Shown piece after piece: positions 10,268 through 20,900 of a DNA stretch of 64,000 nt. Source of the DNA: Symbiodinium natans (lineage: Eukaryota; Sar; Dinophyceae; Suessiales; Symbiodiniaceae); assembly GCA_905221605.1 (NCBI GenBank), contig CAJNDS010002220.1, positions 399,871 to 463,870 of the forward strand, read 5' to 3'. Numbering within the stretch: the first letter of the stretch is position 1; every line of letters starts with the position of its first letter. The notes beneath the pieces were generated by a model, which saw only the letters and a program-made list of their open reading frames with translations, had not been told where the DNA came from and ran no database searches. The position numbers and the translations under genes are program-made.

Positions 10268-10948
10268 AGCCGAGGCTTCCAGCTCATTCCGAGCTCGGAG
10301 TGCAGCATGCACTCGCGCTGAACACAGAAAGGGAAGGGAGAGGTTGTCGCGTGCGACCGCGGTGGTCCGCACATCATGAGCATTGGCATGCGGCAGGGAC
10401 GCTAGCCCGCACCACCAAAACGAACGCACGACGACAGCAACCCTCAGCAGCCCTAAACCGCCCTTTCCCTGAAGGTCCTCACCCTTTTGCTGGTGGGCGA
10501 GGCTCCTGAATCCTCGAGCTGGTCTCTAGCTGCCAGTACGCAGACTATGGTACAAATGGTACACTGTACAAACTACCGGCCCTAAGCTACGGCTACGGCT
10601 ACTCACCTATCCAGAACTACCCTACGGGCTATCCGGACTCAGCGAGAGCCGCGCACATTGCTTGTGCCGCAGCCAGTGCAACTCGCACGCGCTTCGGCGA
10701 GCGCACTGCCGCGACCAGGACACGGTCCGCAGCACCTGCAAAAGAGCTCCCTCGACATGAGGGGCCACAGGCAGGGCGGAGAAGAAAAGTGCGGGGAATG
10801 CAAAATGGGCAGGCTTCCAACCTGCCGCGGCTTTCGCCCGCAGTCACGCAAAAGAAAGTGCAAAAGGTTGGCGAAGCAACGTGCCGTGCTGCAACGCCTG
10901 CTCTGATAATGCGTGGATGCATACCACGCCGCGCCAACTGGCCGCAGC

Positions 10949-13402
10949 CTACTCGATACCCTGTGGAGCAGTGTTGGGGGCACGAGTGGCGTTGCCAGCA
11001 ACGTTGGAGCTACTGGCTCGCTCCAACTGAGGGCGCTTCGCAACCGCCTCATCGAGGGAGAATGCCTCAGCCGACACCCTCTGGAAATCCTCGACGTAGG
11101 ACTGCGCGACAGGGTGCGTCTTGGGGACCTCAAGCTTAAGCCCTGCCTCCGCATTGGCTTTGCTGCTTGTGGTAAAATTGAGGCTCCCAATCAGCACCAC
11201 CGCGCCGTCAGGCCGCAGTAGGCAAAGGGCCTTGGCATGGTGCAGCCCTTGAATCCCGGTGCCTACCTTAGCCCCGCGGCCGTCGCGAGCATAGGCGTCG
11301 CGCAAGGATGTGCCGCAACCCACCTTCACCTCGGCACCTGCGGCCGCCAAGCGTTTCAACGCTTGCCACTGAAGCTTGGTGCGGTGGCATTGTCCCATGT
11401 CGGCGACAATCCGAACGCTTGCGCCCTTGCCAAGCGACGCTTCGATTGCCTCGATGCAGGATGGGCAATCTAAGCTGTAAGCCCGGATGTAGATCACATC
11501 CTCTGCTGCTCCGGACCCAAGCAGCGTTTGGGCGGCCTGAATGTATGGCCCGCCCGCAAGGAATTCCGCTTCTTTAACTGGAGAACTCCTAGCGGGGGCT
11601 GGGCCCTTGTTCCTCCGGCCTGGCGTGCGCGCCACAGTGGCAGTGGCGGCACGTTGCACGGAGCCGGAATGTGCGTGGGCTGCGCTCGCTCCATCTGCTG
11701 GGGCCGCGGCCAGGTCACGACCCGCGAGCCCCTGAAAGCAGGAGAGCCCGCGGCTCTTGGCCGCGAGTTGGGAGAAACACCCTTCACTGTTCCCCAAACC
11801 CAACACCACCTTACCCTTAGCTAGGGCATCGGAGGCGGTACTCCGAATGGAGTCTGTGAGCGCAGGACCCGCGCCTCGCTGGGCCGCGTGCAAAAACCCT
11901 AAGGAACGAGCGGTGTCGATTGCGGCATCGCAATGCCCGCAGCGTCCTTCTGCCAGGTAAGCACGACAGCCACAGGCAGCTGTCTCCTCCTTGAGATGCA
12001 CCCAAACCTTATGGGTCACCCCTTTCTTGGTGCTCGCGACCTCAAACGTCGCTTCGGAGCCAAGGAGCTGAGACAGCCGCGCCTCAGGGGCCGCGGTGTT
12101 GCCATGTCGCAAATGCGCAATGCGATTGGCAACGGCACGACTCACGTACCACAGAACAGCACCGCACAAGATCACTACCACGAGAGTGATGGCTGTTCCG
12201 GCGACCCACACGGTCCGCCTCGCCCCGTGACCGATTTCCTCGACCACGTCGGCCGAAATCGTTGCAACCGCGTGCATAGAGTCCTCGACAACATGCACAG
12301 CCCCGCGGTGCAACTGCAAGGCAATCGGCGCCGACGCTGCAGCCGCCAGGCCCCACCAGCCGTTGATGTTCCCGTTGAGGGCGTGCATCAACCGATTGAG
12401 GAGCCCGCGACCCAGGAAAAAGGGGGTCCGCGGCGGAAGCGGAACACTCGGCGGCGGCCGGGCCGACCCGCACGGGAAAGCTGGGACCCAGCTTGTGCTT
12501 GGGCGGGGTTGGAGCGCGGCAACAATGCCCGCGGCGAAAGCGCCCCAGGCGTACTTGCCCCTCCCCTTGGGCTTGCCCTTGGCATCGGACTTGCCTCTGC
12601 CCTTCGGCTTGCCCTGGCCCTTGCCACGGGCGTCTGCCCAAGCACCCCAAGGGTCGCGGCCCTTGCCGTGCGTCGCCTCCTCGCGACGTCTCTTGCCGCC
12701 CCTCTTCTTGTGTTTGCTTCTAAGAAGAGGCTGGATCGTTTCCTGATCCATCGCGCGATTGGCCAGAAGGATCTCGTACTCCAGCTCATCCTGGCTGCTC
12801 TCGGAGCCCGAGTCCCTCTGTTCGCCGCGCCGCGGATCCGGGATCCCGCGGGAAACTACCTCTGCCAAGCGGAGGGGCGTGCTGCACCTAAAGCACAGCT
12901 GCCTGAATGAAAGGTTCCATTCATAGCAGTTAGGGCACTGCCACCCTGCTATGCGGAGCGCTTCGCTGATGTGATCATCGCGCTCCGCCTTCTCCGCCTG
13001 GCGCCGCTCCCGCTTCTTGGCGCGCTCGGCCGCCTGCGCCTCCTCGGCCGCCTGGAGGGCTTCGGCGAGTTCCTCATCGCTGAGGAGCCTCGCGGCGTCT
13101 GCCCGCGCTTGTTGGTCTTCAAGCTCTTCGGCAGAAAACCTCCGCCGCCATTGCTCCGGCGCGGTTTGGGGATCCACCTCCCACCACCCGATGTCGATCC
13201 CATTGATCCATCGGCCGTCGCACGGGGCGCCCGCATTCGGGCCGCCCGCGTGCGTGGTGAGGCACTGGTCCTCGGTAACCGGGTTGATGGCTTCGCAGAA
13301 GAAGCACCGCCAGCTGCCGTAGGGGTAAAAGCGGCCTTCGACGTAGGCTCGGTTGGCTGGGAGGGCGACCTCGTCCGCCTCATCCGCGGTGGCAGCCTCC
13401 AT
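10949..13402 (-). CDS. RanBP2-finger / membrane / SWIM / PLD-like protein (817 aa)
   Basis: I start at the ATG at 13402; the open frame extends upstream with an acidic stretch. Domains: a RanBP2-like finger (WRCFFCEAIN, aa ~30-53), a canonical one (WQCPNCYEWNLSFRQLCFRC, C-x2-C-x10-C-x2-C, aa ~152-171), a Lys/Gly-rich basic region (aa ~240-280), a single membrane helix (VAGTAITLVVVILCGAVLWY, aa ~398-418), a SWIM finger (CGCRAYLAEGRCGH, aa ~476-489) and a C-terminal phospholipase-D-like domain with HHAK and GSLNF (aa ~719-741). One HKD motif per chain is typical of the nuclease/Zucchini-PLD6 group, which dimerises. It occupies the env position. A membrane-anchored nucleic-acid-binding nuclease is a plausible reading, not proven. 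Confidence 0.75.
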   Translation of the reverse strand: MEAATADEADEVALPANRAYVEGRFYPYGSWRCFFCEAINPVTEDQCLTTHAGGPNAGAPCDGRWINGIDIGWWEVDPQTAPEQWRRRFSAEELEDQQARADAARLLSDEELAEALQAAEEAQAAERAKKRERRQAEKAERDDHISEALRIAGWQCPNCYEWNLSFRQLCFRCSTPLRLAEVVSRGIPDPRRGEQRDSGSESSQDELEYEILLANRAMDQETIQPLLRSKHKKRGGKRRREEATHGKGRDPWGAWADARGKGQGKPKGRGKSDAKGKPKGRGKYAWGAFAAGIVAALQPRPSTSWVPAFPCGSARPPPSVPLPPRTPFFLGRGLLNRLMHALNGNINGWWGLAAAASAPIALQLHRGAVHVVEDSMHAVATISADVVEEIGHGARRTVWVAGTAITLVVVILCGAVLWYVSRAVANRIAHLRHGNTAAPEARLSQLLGSEATFEVASTKKGVTHKVWVHLKEETAACGCRAYLAEGRCGHCDAAIDTARSLGFLHAAQRGAGPALTDSIRSTASDALAKGKVVLGLGNSEGCFSQLAAKSRGLSCFQGLAGRDLAAAPADGASAAHAHSGSVQRAATATVARTPGRRNKGPAPARSSPVKEAEFLAGGPYIQAAQTLLGSGAAEDVIYIRAYSLDCPSCIEAIEASLGKGASVRIVADMGQCHRTKLQWQALKRLAAAGAEVKVGCGTSLRDAYARDGRGAKVGTGIQGLHHAKALCLLRPDGAVVLIGSLNFTTSSKANAEAGLKLEVPKTHPVAQSYVEDFQRVSAEAFSLDEAVAKRPQLERASSSNVAGNATRAPNTAPQGIE

Positions 13403-13489
13403 CTCAACCGAGACCTCTTCGTCCTTGACGACCTCAGCCTCCTCCTCCTGTTCCTCCTTGGCCAGGGGCTCTTCCTCCTCCCGGCCAAC

Positions 13490-13617
13490 TTTGAGGTGGG
13501 ACTCAGTGCAGTGCGAACCTCGGCGCGCATCAAAATGACGTCAAGGCTATCCGCGGCTGGGTCGCCCGCGAAGAAGGAGTCGATCTCCTTGGCATGGAGA
13601 TCGTCAAGAGGCGTCAC
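13490..13617 (-). pseudogene. Short bridging frame between two accessory reading frames
   Basis: VTPLDDLHAKEIDSFFAGDP followed by AADSLDVILMRAEVRTAL looks like real protein in the +1 frame relative to its upstream neighbour. After about 45 codons the coding signal returns to the frame of the PLD protein (REEEEPLAKEEQEEEAEVVK). Two compensating one-base shifts would fuse the three parts. Confidence 0.5.
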
Positions 13618-14995
13618 CAGGTCCGGCGAGTAATCTCGCTTGGAGCGACCTCAGCCAGCCCTTCGGCGGCTCGAGGGCCCGCCCGCGCGGAGCGGCCTTC
13701 CGTGGAGGCTCGGGCTCGGCCTCCTCCGTGGGCTCGCTCTTGGGCGTGGACCCTCCATCGCTTCCCTCTGGAGCACCAGGGGGGTCCAGCTCGGGGTCGT
13801 CGCGAAGCCACCCCGGCGGATGGCTACCACCGTAGATGTGGTGCGATCCGTCCTCAAGCCGGATTCGGTCCCCTCGCCTCAGGAGCGGGACGCTCGAGTG
13901 ATCGTACCCGTTGGCTTTGTGGTACCTAATCACTCGGAGCATGGGCACCTCCCCATACCCACCGTCCTTTCCTCGGCGGAACAGCCGTCCCCGCCAGTCC
14001 TGACGAAAAGGGTCAAGAGGTGCGGAGGGGCTGATCCCCAGGTTGGGCGGAAGAGAGGCGCCATGGCAGGCCGCCTGATGCAAGTGGTACTGCACCAGCG
14101 ACTCAAAGGCTAGCCCGCATCCCGGAGCCGAACATCCGTAGTGGCCGTCAGCGTTGGGGCGAGGCTCCTCTGAGGCCGAGGCGGACTGGGCGGTCCCGCC
14201 TCCCGAAGGCCTGGCGGAAGTGCTCGACCCCGCAGCCCCGGGGGCGTCCTGACCATCGTCAGACACCTCTTCCCCGTCCGCGCCTTCCCCGGCCGCCCGA
14301 CTCTCTCCCTCTCGGCGCAGCGTTTTGAGGGACTCCTCACGCTTGGTGATCTTCTCCAGCTTCACCATCGCAGTTCCCGCAACCTCCAGTATTCTCGACT
14401 GGAGCTTCTGCGCTCTAAGGAGAGCTTCGGACCGCGCGAGGTATTCCTTCGCGCTGGTGACCACAGACTGGCCGAGCACGAGGACTCCTTCCTCTGTGCT
14501 CTCGGCCTTGGCCCCACTTGCGGGCTCCTCGTCCTCCTTCACTTTGACCGCGGCTGGAGGCGCCCGCGTGTCGGGAAGATCCGAGCTGGAGCTATCTTCC
14601 TCGACACCTTCAGCTTCTTGGGCTGCCTCTTCCTTGAGCGAGTCCTCGGGCTCGAGGACATTGGGGCCCGGGACGTTACGCCTAGGGTACACCTTGGGCT
14701 TCGCTGGCACCATCGAAGTCCTAGGGGTCCCTAAGGGGCGCCCTTTGGCCTTAGGCGCGGCCTTAGGAGGGGTAACAGGTTGGGCGGCCCCCGCGGCCAT
14801 GACACGACCCGCAGGGGCCAGCACAACCGTCGAGGAGCTCGCCGCGCCACTGCTGGCCGCAGCAGCTTGGGACGCTTGGACCGTGCCCAGTTTCGGTCCT
14901 CGCCCCAACGGCGGGTTGGGGCCCGCACTGGAGTCGCCTAAACTCTTTAGGTCGACACGCAGGACCAACCTATCCACTTCCAACTCAGCTATCAA
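13604..14995 (-). CDS. C2H2 zinc-finger accessory protein of the element
   Basis: The frame opens right after the TGA at 15002-15004 (ADLIAELEVDRLVLRVD), with no ATG until 14800. It therefore looks like a continuation of the Tpt1-like frame through a stop, or a piece of one larger protein. The N-terminal half is Ala/Pro/Glu-rich with a likely helical region (VVTSAKEYLARSEALLRAQK). One classical C2H2 finger (C-x4-C-x12-H-x4-H) lies in YGCSAPGCGLAFESLVQYHL, continuing HQAACH (minus strand, near 14.1 kb). It could bind nucleic acid. The end overlaps a +1 frame starting VTPLDDLHAKEIDSFF. Confidence 0.65.
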   Translation of the reverse strand: MIAELEVDRLVLRVDLKSLGDSSAGPNPPLGRGPKLGTVQASQAAAASSGAASSSTVVLAPAGRVMAAGAAQPVTPPKAAPKAKGRPLGTPRTSMVPAKPKVYPRRNVPGPNVLEPEDSLKEEAAQEAEGVEEDSSSSDLPDTRAPPAAVKVKEDEEPASGAKAESTEEGVLVLGQSVVTSAKEYLARSEALLRAQKLQSRILEVAGTAMVKLEKITKREESLKTLRREGESRAAGEGADGEEVSDDGQDAPGAAGSSTSARPSGGGTAQSASASEEPRPNADGHYGCSAPGCGLAFESLVQYHLHQAACHGASLPPNLGISPSAPLDPFRQDWRGRLFRRGKDGGYGEVPMLRVIRYHKANGYDHSSVPLLRRGDRIRLEDGSHHIYGGSHPPGWLRDDPELDPPGAPEGSDGGSTPKSEPTEEAEPEPPRKAAPRGRALEPPKGWLRSLQARLLAGPGDAS

Positions 14996-17900
14996 GTCTG
15001 CTCAGACAGGCGAGCCCCTGGGGAGTGCCCAGATGCGGGAAATGCCGGTGGCCCTAATCTGGCCAGTGAGGGCCACCCCATCCGCTCCTGCATAGATGGC
15101 CTTCCGTCCTCCCACTGCGTGGGGCAGTGTCCTAGGACGTAGTGCACCCCGAGGCGGCCTCCCGGCCCGCCGCCGGGGATCAGGCCGTTCTGCAACAGGC
15201 TTGGCACGACATGCAGGTCCGTGCCGTGCCACATGGCCGGGCCATACTGACGGATGAGGTCGTCGATGGCCGTCTCACTTAGGCCCTCCATCATGAACCC
15301 CATCGGATGGCCGCAATCGGCAGAGTGGCCTTGGAAGGCACTAAGGAAACCAGCGTGCGAGGTGTCCAACCTCGGTTTCCGCTGGTTGGCGTCGTGCGCG
15401 ACCGCCTGGTTGTACTGGTTGATGGTAATCCCGAGTTGTTCGATCAACTCATCAACCGGGTAGAGGCCGCCCGGACCGAACCGGCCTCTGCAGCCACCTT
15501 CGCCGTGCCGCATGCATCGGACTAGCAGGCGCTGCACGTCGTCTATCGTGGGCGGGCCCTTCCGGCCCTTAGGGCCTGGGCTCTTGCTCTTGCCCCTGCC
15601 CTTAGACCCTCCTCCACCCATCGCGGCACTGAGGCCCGCGGCTTTGCTTGAGCGGCCAGGACACGGCCCGCTGCAAGGGGCCGGTGTGCAGTAGTGGTAG
15701 GCAGCCGCTCCCGCGCGGCCAGGGCACGGCCCGCAGCGGGGCCTTGTGGTTGACCACGAAGGTCCGGGCGACCGATCGGTCGCTCCCGCGCGGTCTGGTC
15801 GCGACCCGCAGCGGGGCGCAGTGCACAGGCACGAACGCGGGGAGGGACTACCTACCCTAGGCTCTACAACACACTTGAACCGCTGCGGCGGGGGTTTGGG
15901 GAGTTTCCTTAAGGTCTGGGCTTTAAGGCTTCTACGGCTTCTGCTTCGACCTTGGACCGAACCTCTAGGCCTGCTTCCTAAACACTGGCTGCGGGACAAA
16001 CGAACGAAGCTGCACGCGACGAACGACGAAAAATCCTTCTGCCCGCAGACCGGCGACCTGGGAAACGGCCCGCCCCCAAAACACCCGCCCTGAACACAGA
16101 AACACCCGAACAGCCCCAACATCCTGAGCATCAGAACGCGCGTGGGGTGATTCTGGTCTGAGCGCGCCGCGTCATGGTTCGCGCGCTTGGAGTTGTGCGC
16201 ACCGCGAACGCCTAAGGCTTCAAGAGCAGACGACGCGCTCTGCGGAGCCGCGACTGCCCCCTTGGCGCACGCTTCGCGCACCGCCCCCTCGGCTTGGGCA
16301 TCAGTGAAAAACTGCCCATCAATGACCCTACCCGTCCTAACAGTAAGATCATCCACGTAGGCAATCCACTCCTTAGTATACTTAAGGCGCCTACCTCTGC
16401 CGGGGGCATAGGCCCTATCAACCACAAAGTTGAAATCATCTGGGCCGTTAATCGGGCCAAAGGTGAGGCCGACAGGGAGATATTTCCCTGATCTTGCCAC
16501 AATGGCCAACACCTCGCGAGCACGCTTGGTGTTCCTAATCTGATTAAACCCACTAACCGCATCCACGAAGGTATACCAAACCGAACCTACTGCGGCGGCG
16601 AGCACATCGCTGCCCCGCCGACAATAGTACGTGGAGCGCTTAATTCGGGCATTCACACGGCGGTAGTCAACCACCAAGCGTCGCTTCCTATGCCGCTTGT
16701 AGCTGGGCATTTCCTTGGTCGGAAACGGCGCAGATCCCCAAGCCGAGCTGCCGCGGATCAACTGACCCCGCTTGCATTCTTCTTCAAGCTTGTCGTCGAC
16801 CCATTGCGCGGACTCGCCCCTCAGACTGTGAGGCTGGGACGAGACCGGCGGCCCGGTGGGGATGCAGTCATGGGCGAACTTCCTGACCGTGGTCCTGGTG
16901 GTGTCCTCCACCCAGAACCCAGCGGCCTTTCGCCGTATGACCTCCCTGACGGCTGCGATATCAGCATCGGTCAGCCCGGGTCTGGTTGGTCCAGGCTCGA
17001 TCTTCAAACCCGACCATACGAGGTCTCTATAGGCCTCGGTGCGCCTAGGATCCTCCGCGACCTTCTCGCCCGCAAGAGCATAGACCTCAAGGTCAGCCCG
17101 GACGGAATCCCAGTCCTTGGCGTCCGCCTTGGTCCGCCAAAACGCTTCCTTCTCCGCGGCATACTTATCCACCTCCTTATCCAGCTCCGCACGCTCTGCT
17201 GGCGTGAGGTCCTCGCCCGACCGCACGTCCGGGAGGGGAACGACTGGAGAGGGCTGTGGCGCAGCCGCGGCGCTATCTGCACCCGCAGTGGCTGGAAAGC
17301 TTTCAACTGCAGCGGTGCACAGCTCTTCTGCGCCCCTCAGACCAAGGTCCTGGAGCGATGCGCAGAAAGCCGCCCCTAGGAGGTTGTAGTCGGCTTGCGC
17401 GCGCCCAACGTGCTTGTGCTGCACTGCGCCCAACGCATCCGGCCTACTACACCTCAAACCTACCGATTCTAAGCTGAAATCGGCGAGCCACAGGGCCCCG
17501 CTCTCAACGAGGCTGCCGCGGCCACTGGCCCGCGCGAACTGGCATATGTCAGCCCGCACGAAAGCCCAAGGCCAGCGTGGCTCTGCGAGCGTCCCAAACA
17601 AGGCGCCCCACTCCTCTAGCCGCCAGGGTTCCCACTCGCCCTTTTGTGCCTGCAAATGCAGCGCGACGTGGGCGCCCGCGCGCGTGCGTTCCTGCGCACA
17701 CCGGACGACTAGCTGAAGGAAAGCACGGGGCACGTTCTTGCCCTCAAGCCCAATCACGAGCACCTTCGGCTCTGTGCGCAAAACAGCGCCGCTAATTGCC
17801 TCTAAGTGCCCTTCTGCGGCCAGGTTCCAGGTGATCCCGTAGGCCTGCTTGCCTTGCACAAAGGCCGGAACAACCCTGTACCCGTGCCTCCTAGCCGCGT

Positions 17901-20900
17901 CGGAAACGACCGCATCACCCCAAGCAACCTCTAAGACATCGGCAACCCCACCAAGGAAATACTGCCGGAACCAACTTTCGACAGCACCCGACTCTGGGGA
18001 AGCCCTAGGCTGCAACACGCGGGGTTCCGCGACCAAGAGGTCCGCGAGGGCCTCTTGGATCGAGAGCACACTCGTGCTGGCGCGAGACGCCCTCTCGAGC
18101 GTCCTGTCCTGCAACGAGTACGCTCCCTTGTCCAACTTTCTGGCCGAGGCTGCAGCAAGCACGCCGTCGCGGTTTAGGTCGATCTTAGAAATGATCTCCC
18201 TAACGGAAACCGCTTCGTGGGCCGGACGAGTCCCCTCTGAAAGCGTGAGCGCACCGTCCTCGGCGATGTATGCAAGCCGCCATTTGACGCGAACCCCGCT
18301 GGCGTCGGGGAGATAGCGGTGCACGCCGACCTGCGCACGGGCAGCATCTACCTGCGTAACCCGCCCTAACCTGCACACCTTAGGGCCTCCACCTACACCC
18401 CGATAGGCAATGCGGTCGCCAAGGCGGAGGACGAAGTCCCTCCCGCGCCTGGTCAGCGTGAACTCCACTTGCTTGGCGTCGCCTTGAACCTGTTGCCCTA
18501 AGCTGGGGCGAGACGAAGCCGTCCCCGCCGGTTCCATCGTCCTCAAAGACGACCGGCTCGCGGGATTCCGCGCCATCTGCATCCGCAGGAACAAGAATGC
18601 AGTCTTCTGCGTGCGCCTCCATCGGGCCGCGCCGGGCGGAAGAAGTACCCCCCGACTCCATCGACACGGGCTCCAAGGTGAGCCTGTGGCCCTTGACGTC
18701 AACACGCGCCAGGGGCCGGTCAGACCCGGTTTCCAAGGCACACGCCCCGCCCCCTCTGAACGGGCCCTCGGAGCGTTCCAGACCACTCGGTCTCCTGGCT
18801 TAAGGTCCACAGTGCGCCTATGGCGATTTGCAAGTTTCGCCCGCGCTTCTGAAGACCGCGTCCAGTGCTCTCGGACCGCAGCAGCTAGTTCCGAGAACTG
18901 CTTAAACTGGCTCCGAGCCCAATCAGAGATGGGTTCGAACTGCAAGGCGTCTCGCAGGACGTCCTTTTCAAGTGGTAGAGCGAGCGACCAGCTCCGCTCT
19001 AGGTCCCTCGGGGTATACCCGTGGGGTCCCGGAGTGTTATCTATGACGTACTCCGCCACCACGAGCCAATCCGACCACGCTTCGGAAAGGGAGGCGCCGA
19101 CTTGCCTGACGACCGCCCCCAGCACCTTTTGAACTTCTTGGTGGACTCGCTCGTTTGCGCCCAACTCACAAGGTCTCAAGGGCGCGCTGAACCGCCACTC
19201 GGTCCCAAGCATAGCGCTGAGTTCTGCCATGAGCGCATTCTTGAACTCTGGCCCTCTATCCGACCTGATGAGGCTCGGGATCGTCCTGCTGCGAAGCACA
19301 CAGCGCACGAACGCCCTCCTGACTTCAGCATGAGTCAGAGACCTCATCGGCTCGAGGAGGACAGCATGACTGAGGCAATCGAAGTACGTAAGCGAGTACC
19401 TATGCCCCTCCCTGTCCTCTCGGTTCGGACCTTCACAGTCCACGCTGACTTCCTGCCAGCATGTCTCGGCGCCACATTTGACCGCACGAGCTTCAACCTT
19501 CGTCGGTCGAGAGCGGCCTTTAATGCAAGCGAGACATTTGGCGACCCAGGTCCGCACATCTTTCTCTAAGTCGGGCCACCAGACTGCCCTCTCTAGCAGC
19601 TTGACGGTAACCTCAGCAGACCTATGGGCCCCAAGGACTCCACAGTGGACTGAATTGTAGCAAGCGCGGCGCCAGGTCACCCCATTCGCGCCCGCAGCCC
19701 CGTTGGGAACCACTGGGACAACGACGGTTTGACCCGTCCTGAGGGTCACCTCGCGCTCGAGCAACCCGTCTCCGGATATCTCCATTGGCGGCTCTGGCTT
19801 GCGAATCGAGCCCGCCAATGAGGGATCGCGCCGCTGACCCTCGTACCACGCCGTACGAAGGGATCCCGTGACTCGGAACTCCGAAATGTTCGCCGTGTCC
19901 CTTGCCTCGACCGCAAGCTGTTCACGACGATTTTCGTCCTCCCCCGCGATCAGGCTCAAAGACGGAACACCGCCCTTAAACTCGACCTTGACCTTGGTAG
20001 AGGAATGGTCCCAAATGCACAGGACGGGGCTATGGCTAACGAGCTCTAGAACCACTGCAGGGCCCTTGTGCTCTTCACCCATAAACGCCAAAACTCTACC
20101 CTTCAGCTTGCACTCATTGGCATTCTTCCCGCGACTGATAGCGCCCGCGGTCCAATGCCCTTCTACGCCCTCGTTGGACGAAGAGAATTGAGCAAGGACC
20201 CTTGACGCCTGCAGGGTAGAACTGCGGGGATTCGAAGCTGCTTCTCCGGTTGCCCGCCAGCCAATGACCTGAGTAACCCTACCCACGAGGGCTATCAGCT
20301 TGCCGAAGGAGGGGTCTAAGGCAATCTCTTTACCATTAGACCTCCAGAGCACTTCACACTGCTCATTCACGACATGTCTGTGGCCATGCCAGTTCACCAC
20401 TGACGACCAATGCATGACGATGTCGCCCTGAACCACATTCAGGGGCGAGCAGTTATGCCCCGCCACCACAGCACCATCTTCTCTAACCACCCATGTGGTC
20501 CAGTAGGGCTTCACATCGCCCCACTTGGAAAGATCCTTGTGCTGGGAGCCGAGGCTGAGCTTCATGGAATGGCTCTTCTTCCATATCTTCCCACTCAGCA
20601 TGCCATATGCAGTGGGAACTGGAGCATCTTTGGGCGTAGTCCTAAACCCTACCGCCCATTGCTGGATGGTTGAGGACCTACCCCCCAAACCTCCTGTCCT
20701 ATCCAAAGTAGCAAGGACGGAGTTGACCTCTAGGCCCACCTCATGGGCCTCAAGGTCGCCCTCGAGCGGAGGTTCGGGCTCCTCCCGCTCGGCTATCTCT
20801 ACCGAGATATCGACTGCCTCTTTCTCGATGCAGGCGGGGCAGCGAGAAAACAGGTAGGTCCGCTTGCCGCAGATGCACAGACCCTCATGGTCCCAGAGGG

